Source: a virus. Taken from it: a stretch of 26,352 nucleotides of DNA. Shown here one piece after another: positions 8,118 to 15,923 of the stretch (position 1 is the first letter of the stretch; the number at the start of each line of letters is the position of its first letter). Below the pieces are notes generated by a model. The model saw only the letters and a program-made list of their open reading frames with translations. It had not been told where the DNA came from and did no database searches. A program made the translations under genes and the position numbers. Location: positions 1 through 26,352 of IMG/VR virus record IMGVR_UViG_3300009788_000274. One strand, given 5' to 3'.

Positions 8118-9603
8118 GTTGCGCCTCTATCTGGTCTGATATATGTGCTATGTTATTTTCTGTAACAGGGCGTCCGGCCTCAGTTAATTCTTTTATTGCC
8201 TCGGCTCTAAACCTTATCCCCTTATCATCCGAAAATAAATCAAAAAATCTATTAATGAAATCTTTTTCAGGAATTGTCAACAACTTTTCAACAAAGTCGG
8301 TGTATTCCTCTGCTTCTGCGTTGGGGTTCTCCTCTACAAAAACATCTAACGCCTGAGTAGCAGAGGCCCATGCAAACTCATTTTCTAAATCGTCACTATC
8401 ATATATTCTCTTAGTTTTAGCATCGTTAAGTATCTTGTATGCCTGTTTCTGTCCTGACTGCGCGGGCGTGTTCTCAGATTCTGTATCCTTCCTCCACTTG
8501 GTAATAAGTGTCTGGAAATCTGCTGTTGATAACCCGACCCCATGAGCGTCTATAAAATCCTGCTCTGTAAGGGTTTCGGGTGCGGTGTTGACCCTTGTGG
8601 TGAAATCAGCCTTGACCACGGGGTCGGACTTCTTGAGCGGGTCTGCATCCCTGATTATTTTAAGGGTGTCTTTCTGCTCTGAGGGGCTCATGAGTTCCCA
8701 TGCCGGAGATAGCCTGACGGATGTCTCGGTAGGCACTTCGCCGTCCACTGCGGAGGTTATGAGGGAGTTCTGGAAGTCTTGGACGCTCTGCTTGCGCGTG
8801 GCCTCATCCTCATCTTTCTGGAGCTTCCTTTGATTCCTTATATCTTTCTCCAGGCTCTTAACTACCTCGGATGGGAGCACGGCCTTTGTCTCGTCAAGTA
8901 ATGACTGTCCAGAATCGGCGTCTATCATTATCGCGCTTGTGACCGCCGATGTTATTATGCTCTCGCGGGCCTCTGTGAACCTGTCCTGTGCGTCCTCAGT
9001 GTCTATTGAGCCATTTGCCTTGTAAAGGTTTATCGTCTTAGATACGCTCTTTAGCTGATCGTTTATCGTGCCAAGTGAAGGATTATTAGAGCTTTCCTGT
9101 ACGGCATTATCGCGGGCTTGGTCGAGATTGCTTAATGTAACGCCGCGCCTTTGCTCCTGCTGATGTGTGGCAAGGTCGGTGCGGTTCTTGAGCCTTGAGG
9201 ATTCTAACCTCTGGCGCGTCAATGCTTTTATGTTATCCGGCAAATCAGCTGTTCTGGCTTGGATGAGCTCCTCTAAGAAGTCATCATATCTTTTCACGTT
9301 ATCTCTTGGGTCGGCTTTTGTGCCAAGAGTATCAAGTCCAGCCTTGCCCCGTTCATCCGCCAGAAACTTAACTGAATCCTGCTGTACCTGATTTGCGGCA
9401 TCCACGGAACGGTTAAGGGCTTCCTCGCGGGCTAGCCTGTCCTGCGCCCTGCCAAATTTAGCTGCAACCACTCCTAATCCGGAAATGGCTCGGCCCAATT
9501 GCTCTGTGGCCTCGGCTCCTGCTGTTGGAGCTGTAGTTCTGACCCGCGAGACTTCGCTTGCGTCTTCTACCTGTCTCTGCGCTCTTGGTATTTTAAATGG
9601 CAT
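8107..9603 (-). CDS. Internal virion protein (T7 gp15-like)
   Basis: 498 residues, almost wholly helical and charged with no membrane segment. The N-terminus is MPFKIPRAQRQVEDASEVSR; then long amphipathic stretches with many Gln, Asp, Arg and Lys. Late residues include PEKDFINRFFDLFSDDKGIR. The order gp13-slot, gp14-like, this gene, giant protein matches the T7-type internal core, where gp15 forms a ring of the ejected conduit. It is shorter than T7 gp15 (747 residues). The assignment rests on position, size class and composition; I see no catalytic motif. Stop overlaps the start of the next gene by 11 bases. Confidence 0.7.
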   Translation of the reverse strand: MPFKIPRAQRQVEDASEVSRVRTTAPTAGAEATEQLGRAISGLGVVAAKFGRAQDRLAREEALNRSVDAANQVQQDSVKFLADERGKAGLDTLGTKADPRDNVKRYDDFLEELIQARTADLPDNIKALTRQRLESSRLKNRTDLATHQQEQRRGVTLSNLDQARDNAVQESSNNPSLGTINDQLKSVSKTINLYKANGSIDTEDAQDRFTEARESIITSAVTSAIMIDADSGQSLLDETKAVLPSEVVKSLEKDIRNQRKLQKDEDEATRKQSVQDFQNSLITSAVDGEVPTETSVRLSPAWELMSPSEQKDTLKIIRDADPLKKSDPVVKADFTTRVNTAPETLTEQDFIDAHGVGLSTADFQTLITKWRKDTESENTPAQSGQKQAYKILNDAKTKRIYDSDDLENEFAWASATQALDVFVEENPNAEAEEYTDFVEKLLTIPEKDFINRFFDLFSDDKGIRFRAEAIKELTEAGRPVTENNIAHISDQIEAQRGE

Positions 9604-9606
9604 AGT

Positions 9607-10056
9607 TTATACCCTCGTAGAGGCTGCTTGCCCGAACCCTGAGACAAGGGTAGCAAGCGGGGCTATTGATCTTGCGCGTCTCGCGGCCCTGCCTTCTCTG
9701 CCGAATTGTTCTGCCTGTTCCAGTGCTTCTCTTGAGCCAACGTCTCCAGCCATTAAAATAGCCTCAACGTCTTCGCGTGTAACTCTCTCGGTCTCTGCAA
9801 AAACATCCTGTGCGCTTCCAGTGAGTAAAACGCCTGATTTGCCGAATGCGGCCCTTTGAGTGCTTTTAAGCTCCGCCCCTGCTTTCTTTGCCTTTTCAGC
9901 CTTCTTACGGCTCTCTATACGTACTATACGGGCATTCTCTTGTGCTCTGGCCCTGTTGACCCCTGCCGCTTCCTCCTGGGCCTCTAAAGCCTGTGTCTGT
10001 GCTCCTACTTGAAGAACTGTGCCGCCTATTAATAGCGGAAGTGCTGCTGCGCCCAT
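9607..10056 (-). CDS. Internal virion protein (T7 gp14-like)
   Basis: 149 residues. Starts with a hydrophobic Gly/Ala stretch (ALPLLIGGTVLQVGAQ), continues as an Ala/Glu/Arg-rich helix, then has a small turn region FGKSGVLLTGSAQDVF followed by more helix and a hydrophobic end (SIAPLATLVSGFGQAAS). The pattern of hydrophobic start, helical middle and a GVLLTGS-type turn is typical of podoviral gp14-like ejection proteins, which insert in the host outer membrane during DNA delivery. The start lies two bases beyond the stop of the GNAT-like gene. Shorter than T7 gp14 (196 residues). Confidence 0.75.
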   Translation of the reverse strand: MGAAALPLLIGGTVLQVGAQTQALEAQEEAAGVNRARAQENARIVRIESRKKAEKAKKAGAELKSTQRAAFGKSGVLLTGSAQDVFAETERVTREDVEAILMAGDVGSREALEQAEQFGREGRAARRARSIAPLATLVSGFGQAASTRV

Positions 10057-10057
10057 A

Positions 10058-10519
10058 TTAAGAGACCTCCTTATTATCTAACATCGCGTATATGCACATA
10101 TCCTTTTTATCGGGCGTGTAGTTTCGTAACACTCCCTCGCGCTCAAAGCCAAGGTTTTCAAGCCATTTAATGGTCTTGTCAAAGCTTGCCTCTGCCGTGC
10201 ATTGTAAGCGATGTAAGTTGTCTATTTCAAACGCATAATCAATGATGCGCTGGCATGTCTTATGGAAGTCTTTTGGGTACTTATCAACAAGCACTCCGGT
10301 AATGGCCCATATCTCCGCTACTCCGGTAACGATATTTGTTATGCCGATACATGCCACAACCTCGTCCTCGTGATAAATAGTAAATCCATAGCCTTTATTC
10401 AGGGCCTCCCAGAGCTTGCCAAGCCAGTCATCCATTGAGGAGAGCATGTCAAGGTCGCGCTCCCTGAGTTCCATTTCAAGTAAATCGCTCGTCTTCATCT
10501 TTGAGAGTGTTAATCTCAT
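10058..10519 (-). CDS. GNAT-fold acetyltransferase-like protein (gp13 slot)
   Basis: 153 residues with a GNAT-type pattern: a strand with EDEVVACIGITNI (about 51-63), a central strand AEIWAITGVLVDK (about 68-80), and the C-terminal wording of rimJ-like acetyltransferases, HRLQCTAEA followed by WLENLGFEREGVLRNYTPDK. Podoviruses related to T7 often have a GNAT-fold protein (internal virion protein A family) in this slot between the tail tubular protein B and gp14. Whether it acetylates anything is unknown; an assembly role is the usual view. ATGA overlap with the upstream gene. Confidence 0.78.
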   Translation of the reverse strand: MRLTLSKMKTSDLLEMELRERDLDMLSSMDDWLGKLWEALNKGYGFTIYHEDEVVACIGITNIVTGVAEIWAITGVLVDKYPKDFHKTCQRIIDYAFEIDNLHRLQCTAEASFDKTIKWLENLGFEREGVLRNYTPDKKDMCIYAMLDNKEVS

Positions 10520-13500
10520 GTGGTCTCAACCTCCAGTACAAGTGCCGCAACCGTGGCAGGTAGTGGTAGAGTCTGGACTATAAAGACGAATCCTTTTCTG
10601 TTGTTGCCGCCCGCGTAATCTTCAAACTCAACGTCTCCTGTAAAGAGTCCATCAGCTGCGAACGTGTAGTATTTATCCGGGTCGTCTGCGTCAACCATGT
10701 GGGACTTGGCGAGATTCAAAGGGCTTGTGTTGGATTCGATATCTCCACACTCCAGGCCAAGCGAGTTAAAGAGTCTGAGCCACACCTTATTGATACGTTT
10801 TATCTGCGCCTGAGTCGTTCCTGTCGGCCCTGGCGCATCCGTTCTCATGGTCTGGATAAGCGGTGTATAGGGGAGTCCGACCACTACATTGACAGTCGGA
10901 GCTTCGCTGAGTTCTATTTCTCCATCGCTGTCAACTGTAAGGGTTTCTATCTTATCGGGGTCTCCGTCAATAACTGCGGTTACTGTGTCTCCTATAAGAT
11001 GGGTAAGCCCTGAAACGGTGGTAGTTAATCCCGTATCTACTATAAAAGCGTCCAGTGATCGTGGGTCTGTTACAATCGCGTCAATGTCAAGCGGCTTCTC
11101 GAATTGCTCCACGAACCGGACGGTATTACCGTTAATGATGCGGTTCACTACTACCCAGACCTCATCTACCGTTTCATCTGAGATATTTGGGATGACCGCT
11201 ACGGATTCGTAGTTGTCTGAGCCATCACTAACGCCCGCTGCCGTGGCTCCGGTTTCATGGACATGCCAAGCTGAAAGGTTCTGATTTCTGATATACGTCA
11301 TGCCCACGAGTTGACCATCGTTATTCACGCCCCATATCACGGGGAATGGACGGTTTTGCACATCTATCTGCTTAAAGCCTGATGCCCCGCCAACGTCTTC
11401 TGCGAGTAAGGTCTTATCATCGGCAATATATGAGTCGGATTCGAAGTCAAAGTTTAGCTCTCTGAGTTTGTCGCCGCCTCTTTCTATGAATAATATGGAC
11501 TTCTCTGCGACTACGGACTGTATGTTCGCGCTCCCGTGTATGGTCTGACGGCGCACGAAAATGCTTGAGGGCGTGATAATCCCGTTTCTGAGTCCCAACT
11601 GCCATTCAGAGTCCTCAAGGCCTGCTATCATAATGTCGCGGCTCTCCAGCCATCGTATCAGGGATGATTGACGGGCATTGAGTGCAAAAGCGTATGAATC
11701 TGCATCGCTCGTTCCTGGCTGGAAATTCTCATACTTGTCTGCGCCAACTGCTGAACCCCAAAATACGTTAGGGAATGAGGGTGAACCCCCAAATATAAGC
11801 CTGTTTTCATGGAATACCACGGCCCCAGGGTAATCTCCTGATTTCCAATAACTTGTGCTGAGTATCCAGTTAGTTGTTCCGGTTGCCGCATCAAGAACTC
11901 GAAGCACGCGGCCCCTGACTGATGTAGCGGCTACAAAGGTAGTTATCTCAACAAGTCCACCATGTATTTGCACGAACTTGCCCTCATCTTCCTTGCGGAA
12001 TAATTCTGCTACCGAGCCAGTGGTATCTACTCTTTGAATAGCGTTCTCATCCTGAGTATTGTCCAATGTTTCTGGGTCAACATTAAGAGGCGTTCTGATA
12101 TATATGGTATTAAATCCAAGTGTGTCTACGTCTCCATAGCCCCATTCAGCCAGATTAAGGCCTCCCGCGAGTCCGCCTGAGTTCTTATTAAGGAAATCGC
12201 CATGCCAAGCAATCTCATCCGGTTCTGTTGTTGGGTTTACATTCCAATAATATTGGCTTCCTACCGCCGAAGCTACCCACGAGCCAAGCAATCTTGAAGC
12301 TGTATTGCCATTCACGTCAGACGTAAGGGTTATTATTGAGCCTACTGTACCCTCCGTGCTGGGGTTTAAGGAGCCAAATGGAGTGCCAGCTATTGATAAT
12401 TCTCCTGCGCTAAAACTTGTATCGTCTGTTATAAACTGGTCTATTATCCTGGCAGTAATAACCTGTGTCGGTGCTCCCGTGCTTACCCATAAGATTTGAG
12501 CTTTCCTTTGTCCCGCAAATAATATGCGCCCTATGTCTCCGTCTATGAATGAAAAGTTCGTATTGTCGGTATCGGAAAAGAATGCCGTCTTGCCCGCTTC
12601 AAAGGCTGCGGGTGTTGGCACCTGAGTCATTGTTGTAGGGTCATCAATTGCAAAGAAATCATCAATTAAGGGCTCAGTATTAAAATTAACCTCATGCAAT
12701 ATCCATTCATCGTCACTTATGCGGCTGAGTTTCCTTGGTGCGTGATCTGGATGGGTGATATACATAATATCGTTGGTCTGGGCGAAATCTATCTCGAACA
12801 GGTCTGCGGTTAAGTAAGGGCTGACTATCTCTACGGGTGCGTTGGTTTCGACAAATAGAACATCGTCCATTCTCCCCGCCACGGATGCTCCAGTGGTTTT
12901 ACTGTTTATTGATATTTTTGCTGTGTTTGCGGGAAACTCTATATCTTGCCCTGAACCGATGGTCTTTGTAAGTTCTGTATAAGGAACTGGAGTTGCCGCG
13001 GCAATACTTAACATGGTAGTACTTGAAATCAGAGCATCTGCACTATTATAAAAATTGATTTCTATTTCATATTCATTTGCTGACCATGCAACTATGTTAT
13101 ACCATGCATCTACTCTGTATGTTTTTGTAATGTCAATATCTATCTTATCTGATTCGGGGCCATCCTCTGCACTTCCGCCACCGACAACTGAGGCGAAAAA
13201 CCCTGAATGTACACTGCTGGTGATAACTCCATCATTCTGCGTCCATCCCGTGAAATCACCTGTTTCAAAGCCTGGGTTAGCTATTTTATTCGGGCTATCA
13301 ACTCCGCTTAACTGCTGTGCTCCCGTTTTATAAAAGCGTATATATTCATTCCCAAACTCAAGAACATAAGCCGATATTGTGGATATGACAAATGGTATAA
13401 GCCTCGCTGCCCCATTATTCTTGGTATTGGCAACGAATTTGCTACCGCTTCGAGTGATCGCTCCTCCCTGTGGAAATACTATGAAGTTCTCAAGGCGTTT

Positions 13501-13599
13501 GCAAGCGTTCCTGTACCCCTCAGTATCTACTCTACCGTCCATGCGGGGACTGTACTTACCTGAGTCAAAAGCTGTCTGTATCATTTTAACTGGAGGCAT
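10516..13599 (-). CDS. Tail tubular protein B (T7 gp12-like nozzle) with two inserted modules
   Basis: 1027 residues, TAATG-coupled to the gene upstream. The N-terminus matches gp12-type tail nozzle proteins: FDSGKYSPRMDGRVD, YRNACKRLENFIVFPQGGAI, EFGNEYIRFYKTG, then IVSPYLTADLFEIDFAQTND and ITHPDHAPRKL; further on GDYPGAVVFHENRLIFGG and DIMIAGLEDSEWQLG are equally typical. Between the RFYKTG and IVSPY landmarks (residues 100-253) is an extra region starting NPGFETGDFTGWT, with the look of a carbohydrate-binding (CBM4/9-like) beta sandwich. Residues 449-512 form a second inserted module also found in the preceding tail protein. Larger than T7 gp12 (794 residues), mainly from these insertions. 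Confidence 0.88.
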   Translation of the reverse strand: MPPVKMIQTAFDSGKYSPRMDGRVDTEGYRNACKRLENFIVFPQGGAITRSGSKFVANTKNNGAARLIPFVISTISAYVLEFGNEYIRFYKTGAQQLSGVDSPNKIANPGFETGDFTGWTQNDGVITSSVHSGFFASVVGGGSAEDGPESDKIDIDITKTYRVDAWYNIVAWSANEYEIEINFYNSADALISSTTMLSIAAATPVPYTELTKTIGSGQDIEFPANTAKISINSKTTGASVAGRMDDVLFVETNAPVEIVSPYLTADLFEIDFAQTNDIMYITHPDHAPRKLSRISDDEWILHEVNFNTEPLIDDFFAIDDPTTMTQVPTPAAFEAGKTAFFSDTDNTNFSFIDGDIGRILFAGQRKAQILWVSTGAPTQVITARIIDQFITDDTSFSAGELSIAGTPFGSLNPSTEGTVGSIITLTSDVNGNTASRLLGSWVASAVGSQYYWNVNPTTEPDEIAWHGDFLNKNSGGLAGGLNLAEWGYGDVDTLGFNTIYIRTPLNVDPETLDNTQDENAIQRVDTTGSVAELFRKEDEGKFVQIHGGLVEITTFVAATSVRGRVLRVLDAATGTTNWILSTSYWKSGDYPGAVVFHENRLIFGGSPSFPNVFWGSAVGADKYENFQPGTSDADSYAFALNARQSSLIRWLESRDIMIAGLEDSEWQLGLRNGIITPSSIFVRRQTIHGSANIQSVVAEKSILFIERGGDKLRELNFDFESDSYIADDKTLLAEDVGGASGFKQIDVQNRPFPVIWGVNNDGQLVGMTYIRNQNLSAWHVHETGATAAGVSDGSDNYESVAVIPNISDETVDEVWVVVNRIINGNTVRFVEQFEKPLDIDAIVTDPRSLDAFIVDTGLTTTVSGLTHLIGDTVTAVIDGDPDKIETLTVDSDGEIELSEAPTVNVVVGLPYTPLIQTMRTDAPGPTGTTQAQIKRINKVWLRLFNSLGLECGDIESNTSPLNLAKSHMVDADDPDKYYTFAADGLFTGDVEFEDYAGGNNRKGFVFIVQTLPLPATVAALVLEVETT
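12064..12255 (-). other. Shared insertion module, copy in gp12-like gene
   Basis: Residues 449-512 (QYYWNVNP to VDPET), including EWGYGDVDTLGFNTIYIRT. Same order of landmarks as the copy in the gp11-like gene, and DNA around 12105-12130 is nearly identical to that copy. Confidence 0.7.
12841..13302 (-). other. CBM-like domain inserted in the tail nozzle protein
   Basis: Codes for residues 100-253 of the gp12-like protein. Starts NPGFETGDFTGWT, then HSGFFASVVGG, IDITKTYRVDAWYNI, YEIEINFYNS and MDDVLFVET: the order expected in CBM4/9-type jelly-roll domains (opening NPGFE-G--GW, HSG--A, closing DDV). It separates two landmarks that are adjacent in usual gp12 proteins. Confidence 0.65.
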
Positions 13600-14528
13600 T
13601 AAGGTATCACCCTGAAATCATCGTTTAAGCGATCTATGCCATGGCCCCGCGTCTGCCATAGGCTTGATGGCCTCTGGGTCTGTAGCGACTTCTCGAACCT
13701 GATATTGGATTCTATGGCGTTATACTTCTTCGCCAATGACAGGGCATCTTTAAGTTCGGCAATCATGTCGGCCTTAATGGATCTCTTATTGAGAAGCACT
13801 ATAGCCAGCTTTGCCGCGATTGCGAATACCAGTGCATCCTCGTAAAGGATGTCAAACTTGGTTGTATCTGTGAACTGCGGCCCGTACCTCATGTTTATCT
13901 GGAGATTATTTGAAAGCACCTTTTCGCCCTGCAAGTCCCATAGTGGCACGGCGTTTGTTTGGGCGGGTGTCTTCATCTCCCATATCCTGAGTGTATCGGA
14001 TGGAATAGGGAATGCATTGCTCCATGAGAATGCGGGGGTGTCGTACACGGCCTCTAGATAGTTATTATCAGCCGCAAACTTGGTGTCTGGGTCGGTGCTA
14101 TCCGATAACCGGACGTATATGGTATTGAACCCAAGTGTGTCCTGATCTCCAAAGGCCCACTCTCCCGCGACAAGTGATCCGAGCGTGCCTGGGGTCATAA
14201 GCACATCGTTCTCATAAACATCGTCCGGTACTTCTTTGAATGACAGGGGGTTTGATGGCGGCAAGTAATATTCCGTGGCTGTGGCAGGTGATTGCGTCCA
14301 TCCCCCATCCGTGCGTAGAAGTGTAAAGCGGGAATTAGTGTTGAGTTCCCTTTGTACCCTTTTGAGGGCAAACTTCCACGGATGGGAGGATAATAGACTA
14401 TCGCGCACACTGGCGTATATCAGATTGCACTTTTCGGCCCTCTTGTTAGTATCGGTTAGGAGAGTTATCGGCTCTTCACCGAGTTCAAGTAGAGCTTTAT
14501 TGCATATTATTACATCACTTGCCGCCAT
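13599..14528 (-). CDS. Tail tubular protein A (T7 gp11-like adaptor)
   Basis: 309 residues. The first 60 residues are a standard gp11-type start: ICNKALLELGEEPIT, then CNLIYASVRDSLLSSHPWKF with a following basic ALKRVQ. The matching second landmark, PAFSWSNAFPIPSDTLRIW, appears only after residue 164; in the family these are closer. The extra residues (86-149) contain GEWAFGDQDTLGFNTIYVRL, also seen in the next gene. The rest is helical and ends in a basic region. The protein forms the ring joining portal to the nozzle. T7 gp11 has 196 residues. ATG has AAGGGGA upstream. Confidence 0.85.
   Translation of the reverse strand: MAASDVIICNKALLELGEEPITLLTDTNKRAEKCNLIYASVRDSLLSSHPWKFALKRVQRELNTNSRFTLLRTDGGWTQSPATATEYYLPPSNPLSFKEVPDDVYENDVLMTPGTLGSLVAGEWAFGDQDTLGFNTIYVRLSDSTDPDTKFAADNNYLEAVYDTPAFSWSNAFPIPSDTLRIWEMKTPAQTNAVPLWDLQGEKVLSNNLQINMRYGPQFTDTTKFDILYEDALVFAIAAKLAIVLLNKRSIKADMIAELKDALSLAKKYNAIESNIRFEKSLQTQRPSSLWQTRGHGIDRLNDDFRVIP
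14082..14273 (-). other. Shared insertion module, copy in gp11-like gene
   Basis: Residues 86-149 (EYYLPPSNP to TDPDT), including EWAFGDQDTLGFNTIYVRL. It lies between the two usual halves of the gp11-type sequence. Confidence 0.7.
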
Positions 14529-14537
14529 AGTATCCCC

Positions 14538-14867
14538 TTATGCCCCGAAATCTTTCAGGACTTCTTTTGTTTTCTTGCCAGCACTCACGAGAGTGCAATG
14601 GTTGAGCACTGCTGAGTTGGGCTTGGGGTCTTTCTTCCTGCGGGCGTTTGGGTCTGCCTTGTGCCTGCCAAGCTTTATCTCAAGCTCTACCTGTGAATGC
14701 GAGAGCCTTAAAAGGATGGGCTCTTTGGTGGTAAGGTTCACAAGGTCTACCTGCCTGCCTGCCCATGAAAAGGGGCGATTGGGCCGGAACACTGCCATCT
14801 CTTCCTTTTTCTCTTTCTTCTCTGGCTCTGTATCCGGCTCTTTTGTGTCTTTTGCTTCCTCAGTCAT
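14538..14867 (-). CDS. Hypothetical head/tail-region protein, paralogue of upstream neighbour
   Basis: 109 residues. The N-terminus is a charged, Lys/Glu-rich tail (1-24). The body has RPFSWAG (31-37), LSHSQVELEIKLGRHK (55-70) and SAVLNHCTLVSAGKKTKEVLKDFG (85-108). These line up with PFLYQG, LPHNMVMAEIELGLHDH and GLLNHCTVRKSAPESREALI in the gene just upstream, so the two look like tandem duplicates. No family recognised. It lies between the capsid genes and the tail adaptor; a small head-completion or decoration role would fit the location but is not shown. A strong GAGGAGAG site precedes ATG 14865-14867. Confidence 0.75.
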   Translation of the reverse strand: MTEEAKDTKEPDTEPEKKEKKEEMAVFRPNRPFSWAGRQVDLVNLTTKEPILLRLSHSQVELEIKLGRHKADPNARRKKDPKPNSAVLNHCTLVSAGKKTKEVLKDFGA

Positions 14868-14878
14868 GATCTCTCCTC

Positions 14879-15376
14879 TTATGCCGTGTATTTCTTGGCG
14901 GTTTTCTTTAGGGTAGCCTTGCGCTTGACCTTCTTGCGCGTGGCCTTCTTCTTTGCGGGTGCTTTGGCCTGCAAGCCTTCTGTGCCGAACTTCTCTTCCT
15001 TTACCTCTGTCTTGGTCTGCTCACCCTTCTTCGTGCCAACCCTCACGCGCCTGCGTGCTGCCTTGCGCTTCTTGACAGTGCCGTAGAATTTAATAAGAGC
15101 TTCCCTGCTCTCAGGTGCAGACTTACGCACAGTACAGTGATTCAAGAGTCCTGATATGGGCCTGCCTGTATGGTCGTGTAGGCCAAGTTCTATCTCAGCC
15201 ATAACCATGTTGTGCGGCAATTCGATCATGTCTGCACCGCTGCCTCCTGTGCCTCCTACTGATTCTTTTCCCTCAATTGCCGGGTTGTGCATAACTCCCT
15301 GATACAGAAAAGGTGTTTTTGGCTCAAAAATCGAACCTTCAAGCGCGGCAACCGCATCCTCTTCAAACTCGTGCAT
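14879..15376 (-). CDS. Hypothetical virion-region protein with histone-like basic tail
   Basis: 165 residues in two parts. Residues 1-98 form the body shared with the next gene (conserved MAEIELGLHD and LLNHCTV). Residues 100-165 are extremely basic and Ala/Lys/Arg/Thr-rich, with KKRKAARRRVRVG and a tail like APAKKKATRKKVKRKATLKK, recalling H1-type histone tails and bacterial AlgP-like domains. The tail is probably disordered and could bind DNA or acidic surfaces. It follows the cement protein after a 50-base gap holding a GC-rich hairpin. ATG 15374-15376 follows AAGGAGAG. No named family is recognised. Confidence 0.75.
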   Translation of the reverse strand: MHEFEEDAVAALEGSIFEPKTPFLYQGVMHNPAIEGKESVGGTGGSGADMIELPHNMVMAEIELGLHDHTGRPISGLLNHCTVRKSAPESREALIKFYGTVKKRKAARRRVRVGTKKGEQTKTEVKEEKFGTEGLQAKAPAKKKATRKKVKRKATLKKTAKKYTA

Positions 15377-15392
15377 GTTCTCTCCTTTTTAA

Positions 15393-15419
15393 AGGGGTGA
15401 GGCATTACACCCCACCCCT
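15393..15419 (-). terminator. GC-rich hairpin after the capsid/cement genes
   Basis: On the minus strand AGGGGTG (15413-15419) can pair with CACCCCT (15393-15399); an alternative pairing uses GGGGTG at 15408-15413 with a loop of eight. Only three T follow the stem before an A-run, so this is at most a weak or attenuating terminator, or an mRNA 3'-end stabiliser for the highly expressed capsid genes. Confidence 0.4.
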
Positions 15420-15426
15420 GTTTATA

Positions 15427-15906
15427 CTAAACGCCTTCTTCGCTTGTCTTCTCAACACCGTCCATGAGGGCGGCAAACATCTTACCAGTGGAAATGTTCT
15501 GAACTGCCACATCGTACTCTATCCCGAAGAACTCCTCATCGAGAGCATCAACGGGAAGGCCGATATCCCAAAGGATTTCTCCTATAGGCCGGGCTGTGGT
15601 GATAGTGATAAGCTTTGAATCCACAAGCGTACCACTGCCTACTGCGGCTGTGGTGTGCTTCATGAGCTTGATATCAAGCGTAGCACCACTTACTGCGGCT
15701 GCAAGTATCTCGTCTGTTACCTTGACGAGAAGCCTGAGCTTGCCAACGTTTGAAGGGTCGGCATACTTTGCAGCGGCATTAGTGTAACGTCTGTATGTCT
15801 TGCCAGTAGCCTGTTTGATAACGTTGGTACTGGTTGCGCTCTGTCCTGAGTTTATAGCAACGGTCTGTCCGTCACTAAAAACATGTTTAGCATCAATTAC
15901 TGCCAT
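15427..15906 (-). CDS. Capsid cement/decoration protein, Bbp16-like
   Basis: 159 residues. The start MAVIDAKHVFSDGQTVA followed by a Ser/Thr-rich stretch and STNVI matches the cement protein next to the major capsid gene in BPP-1-like podoviruses (Bbp16). Beta-rich: KLRLLVKVTDEI, TLDIKLMKHTT, KLITITTARPIGEILWDIGL and FGIEYDVAVQNIS. It is just downstream of the major capsid gene, with an excellent AAAGGAGG site 18 bases after the capsid stop, as expected for a protein needed in hundreds of copies. The family call is from position and the N-terminal wording. Confidence 0.75.
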   Translation of the reverse strand: MAVIDAKHVFSDGQTVAINSGQSATSTNVIKQATGKTYRRYTNAAAKYADPSNVGKLRLLVKVTDEILAAAVSGATLDIKLMKHTTAAVGSGTLVDSKLITITTARPIGEILWDIGLPVDALDEEFFGIEYDVAVQNISTGKMFAALMDGVEKTSEEGV

Positions 15907-15923
15907 TGTGGTTTCCTCCTTTC

